Shown here piece after piece: positions 16,101-23,819 of a stretch of DNA of 64,000 nt. The position numbers and the translations under genes are program-made. Each line of letters starts with the position of its first letter. Position 1 is the stretch's first letter. The notes below the pieces were generated by a model. The model ran no database searches, was not told the DNA's origin, and saw only the letters and a list, made by a program, of their open reading frames with translations. Source of the DNA: Streptomyces sp. S3(2020) (GTDB lineage Bacteria; Actinomycetota; Actinomycetes; Streptomycetales; Streptomycetaceae); contig NZ_JABERD010000028.1 in assembly GCF_013044505.1 (NCBI RefSeq), positions 1-64,000 on the forward strand. Direction: 5' to 3'.

Positions 16101-17489
16101 GCCCCGGCGGGCCACGTGATCGGCGATCAGGCTCAGCACCGGGCGGGCGGGCTTGGGCAGCGGGCCGCCGTCCAGGACGGGGACGGGCTGGTGCGCCCGG
16201 GGCCCGCCGAGCGGCCGGTCCGGGTCGGCCAGCGCCTCCAGCAGCAGGGCGAGCAGGCCCTCCTGGAAGGCGGCCGTCTCTGCCTCCGTGTACAGGTCCG
16301 GGTTGGCGTCGACGGCGACGCGCAGTCCGGTGCCGTCGCCGCGGTCGTAGACGTTGACCGCCAGGTCGTCGACGGGGCCCGCGGACACGTTGTGGACGGT
16401 GCTGGGATGTCCGGCGAACTTCAGGTCGTACTCGAAGGGCATGATGTTCACGCCCGGCCCGGACAGCCTGCGCTGGCCGCCGACCAGCTTCAGGTCGCGG
16501 CGCAACTGTTCGTAGCGGTAGCGCTGGTGGGGCAGTCCGGCGCGCAGTTCGCGTGAAACGCGGGGGGCGAGGACACGGAGGCTGTCGTCGGGGGCGACGG
16601 GCACGCGCAGGGGCAGGATGTTGCGCACCATCGCGGGCACCCGCAGGGAGACCGAACCCAGGCGGCCCATCGCGGGCAGGCTCAGCACGATCTCCGGTGC
16701 CCGGGTGAGCCGGTGGAGGTGGGCGGCGGTCACCGCGAGGAGCACCTCGGACCAGGTGACCGACAGGTCACGGGCGACTGTGCGCAGTTGACCTGCTGCG
16801 GACGGGTCGAGGTCGGTGACGTGGCGGTGGAAGGTGCGGGCGGGCAGCGCGGAGCGGCCGGCCGGGGTGGCCACGGGCGGGTGGTCGGCGTAGCGGTCGG
16901 TCCAGTAGGTCCGGTCCTTGGTGTGGCGGGCGGATTCGCGGTAGGCGGCTTCCTCGGCGCGGACGGACTCCAGGGTGCCGAAGCCGCTGTCCGGTACGGG
17001 TTCGCCGGCCATGAGGGCGCTGTACACCTCGGCGACCCGCCGGGCCACCAGGGAGAGGCCGAAGCCGTCGAGGGCGATGTGGTGGACGCGGTGGTACCAG
17101 AGGAACTCCTCCGGTGCCGTGCGCAGCAGGGCGTGGCCGAAGACCGGGCCTCGGGTGAGGTCGACGGGGCGGGTCATGTCCTGGTCCATCCAGGCCAGGG
17201 CGGTCGCGTGCGGATCGGGTTCGGTGGTGAGGTCGGCGATGTGGGTGCGCCAGTCCCCGGCCGGGGTGGTGGTCTGCCGGGGGCGGCCGGTGTCGTCGGT
17301 GTCGAAGGTGACGTTGAGGGCCTCGGTCTCGGCGACGACGTGGTGCAGGGCCCGGTCGAAGACGGCCGGGTCGACGGGTCCGGTGATGCGCAGGTACTCG
17401 GCGGTGTTGTAGGCGGGGCTGTCCGCGTCGAGCTGCTGGCCGGCCCAGATGCCCTCCTGGGCGGCCAGCAGTGGTTGACGGTCCGTCAT
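13191..17489 (-). CDS. Single-module NRPS, C-A-T-R, of ScoA type
   Basis: 1432 residues; the ATG overlaps the upstream ACP stop (ATGA). Condensation domain about residues 1-450 with HHIALDG. Adenylation domain about 470-960 (TSGSTGRPKG, YGPTEAT, YRTGDL, GRADTEFKISGHRVQP, LPRTGSGKIDR). Thiolation domain with DLGAQSLQA. Thioester-reductase domain from about 1070: TGATGLVGAHLL for NAD(P)H, HNAA, STLSV and YQQSKW (Tyr-x3-Lys). In the isonitrile-lipopeptide pathway this enzyme loads lysine (or ornithine), condenses isonitrile fatty acids onto its amino groups and releases the product by reduction. No thioesterase domain and no MbtH partner nearby. I did not derive amino-acid specificity with confidence. 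Confidence 0.93.
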   Translation of the reverse strand: MTDRQPLLAAQEGIWAGQQLDADSPAYNTAEYLRITGPVDPAVFDRALHHVVAETEALNVTFDTDDTGRPRQTTTPAGDWRTHIADLTTEPDPHATALAWMDQDMTRPVDLTRGPVFGHALLRTAPEEFLWYHRVHHIALDGFGLSLVARRVAEVYSALMAGEPVPDSGFGTLESVRAEEAAYRESARHTKDRTYWTDRYADHPPVATPAGRSALPARTFHRHVTDLDPSAAGQLRTVARDLSVTWSEVLLAVTAAHLHRLTRAPEIVLSLPAMGRLGSVSLRVPAMVRNILPLRVPVAPDDSLRVLAPRVSRELRAGLPHQRYRYEQLRRDLKLVGGQRRLSGPGVNIMPFEYDLKFAGHPSTVHNVSAGPVDDLAVNVYDRGDGTGLRVAVDANPDLYTEAETAAFQEGLLALLLEALADPDRPLGGPRAHQPVPVLDGGPLPKPARPVLSLIADHVARRGGAVAVEHDGDTLTYAQLFGAARDIARRLAARGVGRGDVVAVALPRGGAAVTAVLGVLMSGAAYCPLDPKAPADRTARLLADTVPALVLTTGDRAADFAEHAVLPLLPSDDRDPEHAGVSTPPAPPAPADLAYVLHTSGSTGRPKGVAVGHAALAHFVAAATHRYGLRREDRVLQFAPLHFDASVEEIFLTLCAGATLIIRTDDMTDSVPGFLDACARLRVSVLDLPTAYWHELAYAVSTGAAALPEGVRTVVIGGEAALPERVERWRKAVGTSVALLNTYGPTEATVVATVTDLHDPELAAGDVPIGLPLPGTRAAVADGELYLLGPTLADGYRPQVSDSARFAPLTALPDAPRAYRTGDLVRIGDDGQLRYTGRADTEFKISGHRVQPAEVETALLTFPRIREAAVVGQVLADGTRRLVAHLVAESPAPSAADVRDHLRASLPAAMVPSAIEFTDRLPRTGSGKIDRNVLAEPRAHRAPTTGSPLELTITGVWAHLLGNDTVTVDDDVFDLGAQSLQAIQAANRLGVELGRDIKVAWLFQHPTAAALARFLAGEEQSSAAVGLPSALLADTRLDPGIRPGISRAAHGTPRRILLTGATGLVGAHLLSRLLADTGAEIVCPVRAADTSEATARVHEALTRHGLTPDARASARLTALPADLARADLGLRRETLADLAATCDAIFHNAATVSIMRDYATLRAANTESTRQLLRLAAVNTTPLHYVSTLSVAPPASHSPEVPEAFLPPHEGLRHGYQQSKWASERLLEQAAERGLPVTVHRLGRVVGPAGTGYVNERDFLWSVLRAGIPEGIVPELFEDEIWTPVDFVAQSLVHLSLDPDATATGPVFNHATLPRVRLADVYDWVREYGYPVRSLPLARWREQLPGSADVAATTLAFFDSADGGAVGEGTETDLRLGHVRADRVRAGLSDTGVTCPPLDRGLFFRYLDHCVTAGVLPAPARRRETRSEVAAK

Positions 17490-17731
17490 GTCCGCTGCCC
17501 CTGACGCTGGGAGAGGAGCTGCCACCACTGGGCGAACGTGGTGCGTTCGGCGAGTTCGACGAAGGTCACCTCGGCACCCGCCGCCTGCCAGCGCTCCAGC
17601 AGGGTGACGATGCGCAGCGAGTCCAGCCCCGCGTCCAGCGGGCTGTCCTCCAGGTCGACTTCGCCGGGCTCCAGGAACAGGCACTCCGCGAGGTCCGCGC
17701 GGAAGCTGTCCAGTGTGAGGGGTTCAGGCAT
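17486..17731 (-). CDS. Acyl carrier protein, ScoB type
   Basis: 81 residues with the phosphopantetheine site AGLDSLRIV (Ser38). Sits directly between the acyl ligase and NRPS genes, overlapping the NRPS start by 4 bases. In the known isonitrile-lipopeptide route this carrier holds the acyl chain while glycine is added and the isonitrile is presented to the NRPS. One of two carrier proteins in the cluster; the other is at 20883-21122. Confidence 0.9.
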   Translation of the reverse strand: MPEPLTLDSFRADLAECLFLEPGEVDLEDSPLDAGLDSLRIVTLLERWQAAGAEVTFVELAERTTFAQWWQLLSQRQGQRT

Positions 17732-17818
17732 GGGGACTCTCTCTCGGTGGCTCGTCCGGTTAAGTGCCGGTGGCTCGCGGGCGGCCCGCGCCGGGGGTGA
17801 GCGGCGTGGACGGGCCGG

Positions 17819-19402
17819 TCAGTTGACCTTGCGCGCGGAGTCGCTCCAGAAGCGGTCACGCAGCTCGCGGCGGAGGATCTTGCCGCTGGGGTTGCGCGGG
17901 ACGTGGTCGGTGAACTCGTAGCTCGCGGGCAGCTTGAACGCGGCCAGCCGCGGCACGAGGAAGGTGTGCAGGTCCCGAGGGCTGGGGCGCTCGCCTGCCG
18001 CGGGGACGACGAAGGCGTGCACCTTCTCGCCCCACCGCTCGTCGGGGATGCCGACGACGACCGCCTCCCCGACCCCGGGGTGGTGCTCCAGTACGTTCTC
18101 GATCTCGGCGGGGTAGACGTTCTCGCCGGCGACAAGGATGGCGTCCTTGATGCGGTCGCGGATGAAGACGTAGCCGTCCTCGTCGAGGTAACCGGCGTCC
18201 CCGGTGTGGATCCAGCCGTCGACGAGCGTCTCAGCCGTCTTGTCGGGCAGGCCCCAGTACTCGACCATCCGCGCGGGGGTGTGCAGGCAGACCTCGCCGA
18301 CCGCGCCCGGGGGCAGTTCCCGGCCCTGGTCGTCGATCACCTTGGCGCGTACGCCCGGGTAGGGGTGGCCGGCGGCCTGCATGAGCGTCCCGCCCGGGAC
18401 ATGGGCGGCCGGCGGCAGGCACACAGCGGTGTTGCCGGTCTCGGTCAGCCCGTAGATCTGGGCGAACTCGCAGTCCAGGACCGCGAGGCTCTCCTCCAGC
18501 AGCGCCTCCGAGATCGGGGAGCCGCCGTAGACCGTCTTGCGCAGGGTCGTGAAGTCCTTCGCGCTCACCCCAGGTTCGGTGAGCATCATGCGCAGCATCG
18601 CCGGGACCACACAGGCGGTGGTGATGCCGAGGTCGCGGATGAGGTCGACGGCCTGCCGGGCGGCGAAGGCGCGCATCGCCACCACCGTCGTACCGGCGTT
18701 GAAATTCTGCGCCGCCCACCACAGTCCGCCGACGTGGAATCCGGGGATACCGATCAGCGCGACGTCACCGGCCCGCCAGTCGATCCAGTCCAGGCCCTCG
18801 CTCGCCAGCCCGTCGCGGATCGCGAAGAAGCTGCGGTGGGCGAGGACGACGCCCTTGGGCAGGCCGGTGGTGCCGCTGGTGTAGAGCTGGGCGACCGGGG
18901 TGTCCGGGGTGGCTTCGAACTCGGTCTCGCTGTCGCGGTGTTCGGCTCGCCAGGCGGTGATCGAGTTCACCGGTACGACGGTCTCTGGTGGCTTGGTGGG
19001 CATGCCCTCGACGATGGGGGCGAACTCGTCCTCCAGGAACAGCAGCCGGGTGCCGGAGTCCTGGAGGATGTGGCTGACCTCGGGTGCGGTGAGGCGCCAG
19101 TTGACCGGGACCAGGACGGTGCCGGTCTTGGCGCAGGCGAAGAGGGCCTCGTAGTAGTGCTCGGACTCCTTGCCCAGGTACGCCACCCGGTCGCCCTCGC
19201 CGAGTCCCTCGGCGCGCAGGGCGTGTGCCATGCGGTTGCTGTGGTGGTGCAGGTCCGCGTAGGTCACGGTGCGGTCCTCGCAGATGATCGCGGCGGCGTC
19301 CGGCTGCCGGGCTGCGTGGAAGCGGGTGGTGTGGACGAGGGTGCTCAGTTCGGCGTGGTGGAGCTTCGCGCCCTTCGGCTGCGGCACCGTGGATGTCTCC
19401 AT
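17819..19402 (-). CDS. Acyl-CoA/ACP ligase, ScoC type
   Basis: 527 residues of the ANL superfamily: TSGTTGLPKGVVLAHRSFF (P-loop), YGLTETGN, HTGDAGYLDEDGYV, IRDRIKDAILVAGENVYPAEIE and a C-terminal catalytic Lys in PRNPSGKILRREL. Expected to adenylate a fatty acid (an alpha,beta-unsaturated acid and later the isonitrile acid in the sco pathway) and transfer it to the carrier protein. Followed by the ACP gene 87 bases downstream; the FcoT-like gene lies 21 bases upstream. The chain length accepted cannot be read from sequence. Confidence 0.9.
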   Translation of the reverse strand: METSTVPQPKGAKLHHAELSTLVHTTRFHAARQPDAAAIICEDRTVTYADLHHHSNRMAHALRAEGLGEGDRVAYLGKESEHYYEALFACAKTGTVLVPVNWRLTAPEVSHILQDSGTRLLFLEDEFAPIVEGMPTKPPETVVPVNSITAWRAEHRDSETEFEATPDTPVAQLYTSGTTGLPKGVVLAHRSFFAIRDGLASEGLDWIDWRAGDVALIGIPGFHVGGLWWAAQNFNAGTTVVAMRAFAARQAVDLIRDLGITTACVVPAMLRMMLTEPGVSAKDFTTLRKTVYGGSPISEALLEESLAVLDCEFAQIYGLTETGNTAVCLPPAAHVPGGTLMQAAGHPYPGVRAKVIDDQGRELPPGAVGEVCLHTPARMVEYWGLPDKTAETLVDGWIHTGDAGYLDEDGYVFIRDRIKDAILVAGENVYPAEIENVLEHHPGVGEAVVVGIPDERWGEKVHAFVVPAAGERPSPRDLHTFLVPRLAAFKLPASYEFTDHVPRNPSGKILRRELRDRFWSDSARKVN

Positions 19403-19423
19403 GAAAGCTCTGCCTCCGGTGGG

Positions 19424-19972
19424 TCAGGGGACGTTGACGAACGCGAGGGTCGCCTCGCCGTCGCACCGGCCGCCGTGGGCGTCCTGGTAACGGAAGACGG
19501 TCTGGGCGTGGAGGAAGGGGCTGCCGCCGCCGGGAGCGCGCCGGGCCACGGAGCGGAACTCCATCTCCCCCGTGAAGTGACGGGGGTTGACGGGCCGCCG
19601 GAAGTTCGACGCGAAGCGGGCGATGAGGATGTCGGGGAGCTGGTGACGCCAGAAGTCGTCCAGGGTCCATGCCTCGAAGCCGGTCAGCAGCCCTTCCTTC
19701 ACGGACTTGGCGACCAGGTAGTACATCAACTGGTTGTAGGCGATGTTGACCTCGACCGAGTTCAGGTGGCCGGTGTCGTCGATGTAGCAGGACTCCTCGA
19801 TCGCGAAAACGCCCTGCGCGCAGGAGAGTCCGGCGCTCGCCGTGACCTCGGCAGACTTCAGGTACTTGCAGTGCTCCTTGTAGGGCACCAGGACCCGGAT
19901 CAGCAGTTCCTCGTCGGTGGGGTACGACCGCTGCGGCGGGGAGGCGTCGCGCTCGGTGGCCGGCGCGGTCAC
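19424..19972 (-). CDS. FcoT/ScoD-type hot-dog fold enzyme
   Basis: 182 residues. The GTG start at 19972 overlaps the stop of the oxygenase gene (GTGA). Resembles the FcoT thioesterase family (mycobacterial Rv0098): [38 protein letters not shown] and [10 protein letters not shown]. In isonitrile pathways the equivalent ScoD acts on the enoyl-carrier substrate, adding glycine at the beta carbon and freeing the N-carboxymethyl-3-amino acid that the ScoE-type oxygenase uses. Adjacency to that oxygenase and the ligase supports this role. Confidence 0.88.
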   Translation of the reverse strand: MTAPATERDASPPQRSYPTDEELLIRVLVPYKEHCKYLKSAEVTASAGLSCAQGVFAIEESCYIDDTGHLNSVEVNIAYNQLMYYLVAKSVKEGLLTGFEAWTLDDFWRHQLPDILIARFASNFRRPVNPRHFTGEMEFRSVARRAPGGGSPFLHAQTVFRYQDAHGGRCDGEATLAFVNVP

Positions 19973-20859
19973 GCTGCGCGCATCCCGTCGTACAGCCTGC
20001 GCTCGTCGTGGACGGTGACGCGGTGGGAGACGGTCGGCTCGGGGGTGGTGGTGTGACGGGCGCGGTGGATGAGGCTGCGGTTGTCCCAGACCAGCAGGTC
20101 GCCCTTCTCGAAGCTCTGCAGGTGGATGCCCTCGTGCTCGAAGGACTCGTCGAGCTGGCCGGTGGCCTCGAAGAGCCGCTTGAGCAGTTCCTCGTCGAGC
20201 GGTTCGCCGGCCGCGTCCTCGATCCCGACGGTGAAGCCCTCGCTGATGTAGAGGACCGTCTCCCCCGTCATGGGGTGAGTGAAGGTGGTGGGCTGGACGA
20301 CGGGCGGGGTCTTCGTCTCGACCTCTTCGATGATCTCGGAGATCGGGCGGTAGACGTCGTGCGGGCGGATCTTGAAGTACTTGCGCACCGAGTGACGGCA
20401 GCGCGTTGTGGCGATCTCCTTCTTCAGTTCCTCGGGCAGCCGCTCGTACGCCTTGCCCATGTCGATGAAGTAGGTGCCGCGGTTCTTCTCCGGAACGACC
20501 TGCGGGTAGATCAGGGTGATACCGAAGGGGTCGGGCATGAACTGGTAGTCGGCGTGCCAGAACTTGCCGGTCTTCGGCACGCCTATCTGCTTGCCGTTCT
20601 CCGGCACGTTGGAGGAGACGAATATCTCCGGGACGTCCGGGTGCTTGTACATCGGCTCGTAGTACGTCTCGGGGCGGCCCAGCCGCCTGCCGAGGGCGAG
20701 GAACTGCTCGGGGGTGAGGTCCTGGCCCTTCAGGACGGCGATCTTCTTCGTGTAGACGGCCGCCTTGAGAGCCTGGATGTCCGCTTCGGAGGCCGTGGTG
20801 TGGTCGAAGCCCTCGACGGTGACGCCGAGCGCGGCTCCCAGCTGGTCCTTGATCTGCAT
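19969..20859 (-). CDS. Fe(II)/2-oxoglutarate oxygenase, isonitrile-forming ScoE type
   Basis: 296 residues of the TauD/TfdA family. HxD metal motif WHADYQF (His102, Asp104), distal His about 265 in [11 protein letters not shown], and 2-oxoglutarate Arg about 280 in SHRVTV. In the isonitrile-lipopeptide pathway this enzyme converts the N-carboxymethyl group on the beta carbon into an isonitrile by oxidative decarboxylation. Family membership alone would allow other hydroxylations. The complete ligase-ACP-FcoT-TauD-NRPS set in one operon is what fixes the assignment. Starts 23 bases after the second carrier protein. Confidence 0.9.
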   Translation of the reverse strand: MQIKDQLGAALGVTVEGFDHTTASEADIQALKAAVYTKKIAVLKGQDLTPEQFLALGRRLGRPETYYEPMYKHPDVPEIFVSSNVPENGKQIGVPKTGKFWHADYQFMPDPFGITLIYPQVVPEKNRGTYFIDMGKAYERLPEELKKEIATTRCRHSVRKYFKIRPHDVYRPISEIIEEVETKTPPVVQPTTFTHPMTGETVLYISEGFTVGIEDAAGEPLDEELLKRLFEATGQLDESFEHEGIHLQSFEKGDLLVWDNRSLIHRARHTTTPEPTVSHRVTVHDERRLYDGMRAA

Positions 20860-20882
20860 GGCTGTCGGTCCTTCCGTTCGGT

Positions 20883-21122
20883 TCAGACGGTGGTGGTGCG
20901 GCGGGAGTCGACCAGGTCGGCGATCTGGCCGAGGGTGAGGTCGGGCTGGAGTTCGTCATCGCCGACGGTGACGCCGAGGTCGCGTTCGATGCGGATGCTG
21001 ATCTCGACGGTGGTCAGGGAGTCCACGTCCAGTGCGCCGAGGGTGGCCTCGGGGCGGATCAGGTCGGCGGGGACGTCGTGCAGCTTCACGATGACGTCGA
21101 CGATCTGCTCGTAGGTGGTCAT
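20883..21122 (-). CDS. Second acyl carrier protein
   Basis: 79 residues with [14 protein letters not shown] (Ser35), closer in look to fatty-acid or polyketide ACPs than the ScoB-type carrier. The ATG overlaps the stop of the KAS III gene, so the pair is coupled. It probably carries the acyl chain formed by that synthase. An extra ACP plus KAS III is not part of the five-gene core pathway, which suggests dedicated supply of the fatty acyl chain. Confidence 0.88.
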   Translation of the reverse strand: MTTYEQIVDVIVKLHDVPADLIRPEATLGALDVDSLTTVEISIRIERDLGVTVGDDELQPDLTLGQIADLVDSRRTTTV

Positions 21123-22174
21123 GGTGTGGTCCGTTCCGATTGCGGGTGAGTGTGCGGGGGGAGTTCGGGCCAGGTCATCAGGCAGGAGCCCCAGGTGAGG
21201 CCGCCGCCGAAGGCAGTCAGAAGGAGGCGGTCGCCGGGGCGGATCCGCCGCCGGGTGGCGGCGTCGGCCAGGGCGAGCGGGATGGAGGCGGCCCCGGTGT
21301 TGCCGACGGCGTCGACGTTGGCAACACAGCGCTCCCTCGGTAGGCCCAGGTCGTCGGCGACGGAGTGCAGGATGCGCAGGTTGGCCTGGTGAGGCACGAA
21401 GTGGTCGACGTCGTCGGTCTTCCAGCCGCCCTGCTCCAGAGTGGCCCGCGCCGAGGCGGCCATGCGGGTCACCGCGTGCCGGTAGACCTCCTTGCCGCGC
21501 ATCGCGAAGTGCCGTTCTGCGTGCGTGGGTTCGCCCCCGGTGGACCTCTGGCGGGAACCTCCGGCGGCGACCGTGATCAGGTCCTCGTGGGCGCCGTCGC
21601 TGCCGAGGTCGAAGTGGCCGACCGCGCCCGGTTCGTCCGCGTCTCCCGCGCGCAGGACGACGGCTCCGGCGCCGTCCCCGAAGATGATGGCGTTGGTGCG
21701 GTCGAGCGGGTCGACGATGGTGGAGTAGGTGTCCGCGCCGATCAGCAGCACCCGGCGGGCGACACCGGCAGCGATCAGACCGGCGGCGGTCGCGAGGCCG
21801 TACACGAACCCCGTACACACCGCCCCGACATCGAAGGCCGCCGCCCCCGCGAGGCCGAGGCGGGTGGCCACCACGGGTGCGGTGGCGGGGCAGGGACGGT
21901 CCGGGGTGGTCGTGGTGACGATCACCGCGTCGGCGGGAGCGCCACCGGCCGAGCGCAGGGCGAGCCGACCGGCTTCGACGGCGAGGTCGGAGGTGGCCTG
22001 GCCCGGCTCGGCGACGTGCCGGCTGCGGATCCCGGTGCGCGTGCGGATCCAGGCGTCGTCGGTGTCCAGCCGTGCGGCGAGTTCGTCGTTGGTGACCACA
22101 CGGGGCGGCACCCATCCGGCCAGTCCGCACAGGACGGCCGCCGGACCGGGCGGGCTGGGGGCGTTGCTGGGCAC
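21119..22174 (-). CDS. 3-oxoacyl-ACP synthase III (KAS III)
   Basis: 351 residues from a GTG at 22174 preceded by GAGGAG. FabH-type triad: Cys120 in GAVCTGF, His in PHQANLRI and Asn in GNTGAAS. N-terminal WIRTRTGIRSRH is typical. It condenses an acyl-CoA starter with malonyl-ACP, or transfers an acyl group between carriers. Coupled to an ACP gene and placed between the exporter and isonitrile-forming genes, it may start or tailor the fatty acid of the lipopeptide. Whether it elongates or only transfers cannot be told. Confidence 0.92.
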   Translation of the reverse strand: MPSNAPSPPGPAAVLCGLAGWVPPRVVTNDELAARLDTDDAWIRTRTGIRSRHVAEPGQATSDLAVEAGRLALRSAGGAPADAVIVTTTTPDRPCPATAPVVATRLGLAGAAAFDVGAVCTGFVYGLATAAGLIAAGVARRVLLIGADTYSTIVDPLDRTNAIIFGDGAGAVVLRAGDADEPGAVGHFDLGSDGAHEDLITVAAGGSRQRSTGGEPTHAERHFAMRGKEVYRHAVTRMAASARATLEQGGWKTDDVDHFVPHQANLRILHSVADDLGLPRERCVANVDAVGNTGAASIPLALADAATRRRIRPGDRLLLTAFGGGLTWGSCLMTWPELPPHTHPQSERTTP

Positions 22175-22229
22175 AGCTGTTCTCCTCGTGGGGCTCGTGG
22201 GGTGGTGAGAAGGAGGGTGGGTGAGGCGT

Positions 22230-23603
22230 CTATGCGGCAGCGGTCGCGGTTCTGCGCAGGACCAGGGTGAGCGGCACGCCGCAGCACAGGACGGCCGCGA
22301 CCGCGAACACGGCGCCACGTATCCCGGACAGCAGGGCCTCGTCCGGCGGACCCGTGCCGACGCTGCCGGACAGGGCGACCAGCAGGGCGAGGCCGACCGC
22401 ACCGCCCACCTGGAGCGTGGTGGAGGCCATGCCGGAGGCCACGCCCTGGTCCTCGGCGGCGATCCCGGACGCGGCAACGATCCACATGCCGGTCCAGGCG
22501 GCGCCCTGACCGAGCCCCAGCAGCACGATCCCCGGCAGCAGCAGGACGTAGGAGCCGTCCCCGGTGAGCGCGAGACCGAGGGCAGCGGCCCCCGCCGCAC
22601 CCAGCGACATGCCGCCGACCAGCATGCGGCGCACTCCGACGCGGGCGACGGCCCGCTCACCGACCTGCGTGCCCAGCGCGGTCACCACGGCCGGGACGAG
22701 GAACGCGAGGCCGGTCGCGAACGCACCGTAGCCACGCACGTTCTGGAAGTACAGGGTCAGGAAATAGGGCAGCGAGCTGAAAGTGGCGCTGTAGAGCGCG
22801 GTGATCGCCATCGCGGCGACCAGGCCCCGGTGGGCGAACAACCGTGCCGGGACCAGTGGATCGCGCGCGCGGGTCTCGACGAGTGCGAAGACGCTCAGCA
22901 GGGTGACCGAGAGCAACGCGCTCAGCAGGGCGGACGGGCTCCCCCAGCCGGCCTCGGGAGCGTGCACCAACAGGAAGACGAAGAGCGTGATCCCACCGGT
23001 GGCGGCCAACGCGCCGGTGACGTCGAACCGCCGGGTACCGCCGCGCGGGCCGTCCGCCGGGAAGAGCCGCAGGCCCGCCCACGCCAGCGCAGCCGCCACG
23101 GGCACGTTGACGAAGAACACCGACGGCCAGCCGAACGCCTCCACGAGCACCCCGCCCAGCAGCGACCCGAAGCACAGGCCCCCGGCCCCCGCCGCGCCCC
23201 ACACCGCGAGAGCCCGGTTCCGGGCGGGCCCCTCCTCGTAGATCGTGTTGATCAGGGCGAGGGTGGCCGGGAACAGCAGCGAGCCGCCGAGCCCCTGCAC
23301 CGCGCGCACCGCGACCAGCACCCCCGCCGACTCCGACAGCCCTCCCACCAGTGACGACCCCGCGTAGACGAGCGCCGCGGCGACGAAGGTGCGGCGCCGG
23401 CCCAGCAGATCGGCCGCCCGGCCGCCCAGCAGGAGGAAGCCGCCCGTCGTGACGACGTAGGCGCTCACCACCCACTGCAGGCCGTGCGCGGAGAAACCGA
23501 GACCGGCGCCTATCTCGGGCAGGGCGACATACACGATGTTGTAGTCGAGCGCGATGACCAACTGGGCCAGCGCCAGAACCAGAAGGGACAGTCGTGTCCG
23601 CAC
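22230..23603 (-). CDS. MFS exporter (EmrB/QacA type)
   Basis: 457 residues from the GTG at 23603, chosen for the upstream GGAGGGGG; a GTG at 23627 is also open. About 12-14 helices. Motif A region GGRAADLLGRRR, motif C-like GAAGAGGLCFGSLLGG and early DYNIVYVALPEIG are typical of drug:H+ antiporters. Lies 55 bases before the KAS III gene in the same direction and is the obvious candidate for secretion of the isonitrile product. Confidence 0.88.
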   Translation of the reverse strand: MRTRLSLLVLALAQLVIALDYNIVYVALPEIGAGLGFSAHGLQWVVSAYVVTTGGFLLLGGRAADLLGRRRTFVAAALVYAGSSLVGGLSESAGVLVAVRAVQGLGGSLLFPATLALINTIYEEGPARNRALAVWGAAGAGGLCFGSLLGGVLVEAFGWPSVFFVNVPVAAALAWAGLRLFPADGPRGGTRRFDVTGALAATGGITLFVFLLVHAPEAGWGSPSALLSALLSVTLLSVFALVETRARDPLVPARLFAHRGLVAAMAITALYSATFSSLPYFLTLYFQNVRGYGAFATGLAFLVPAVVTALGTQVGERAVARVGVRRMLVGGMSLGAAGAAALGLALTGDGSYVLLLPGIVLLGLGQGAAWTGMWIVAASGIAAEDQGVASGMASTTLQVGGAVGLALLVALSGSVGTGPPDEALLSGIRGAVFAVAAVLCCGVPLTLVLRRTATAAA

Positions 23604-23641
23604 CGGTCGATACCCCCTCCCACACACGGAAAAACAGTGAA

Positions 23642-23670
23642 ATAATCAGTCCGAGAATCGGAACTGCCAA
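23642..23670 (-). promoter_or_regulatory. Candidate housekeeping-type promoter for the MFS-to-NRPS operon
   Basis: Minus strand TTGGCA (23670-23665), 17 bases, GATTAT (23647-23642), in a locally AT-rich gap just before the MFS gene. No ECF-type element was found here, so the biosynthetic operon may depend on this promoter or on read-through from the beta-hydroxylase gene. Confidence 0.4.
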
Positions 23671-23770
23671 GCAATTTCGGCCACCGTAACACCGGCGAGA
23701 AACCTTGAGAACAACCGGAAGGGAAACATTTCCAGAAATCGCGTTCAAAGATTTTAGGCAGCACCAATTG

Positions 23771-23792
23771 CCGACAGCGTGACAACTGTCGG
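23771..23792 (-). promoter_or_regulatory. Inverted repeat between beta-hydroxylase and MFS genes
   Basis: CCGACAG / CTGTCGG arms with an 8-base loop, flanked by a second GCACC/GGTGC pair (23761-23765, 23802-23806). About 30 bases after the beta-hydroxylase stop. It could be a partial terminator, an attenuator or an operator. Confidence 0.4.
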
Positions 23793-23819
23793 ACTGTTTT
23801 CGGTGCGGAATTCAGACCG

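Noticed and set aside
13263..16556. Long open frame of 1097 codons on the plus strand
   Set aside because: It is antisense to the NRPS gene, whose domain motifs are intact. Its translation is low-complexity Gly/Val/Arg, as expected for the complement of a high-GC gene.
20546..20551. TAGTCG inside the ScoE-type gene, and similar at about 40593, 48710, 50010 and 52232
   Set aside because: No GTTCC at the required 16-base distance, so not counted as ECF promoters.
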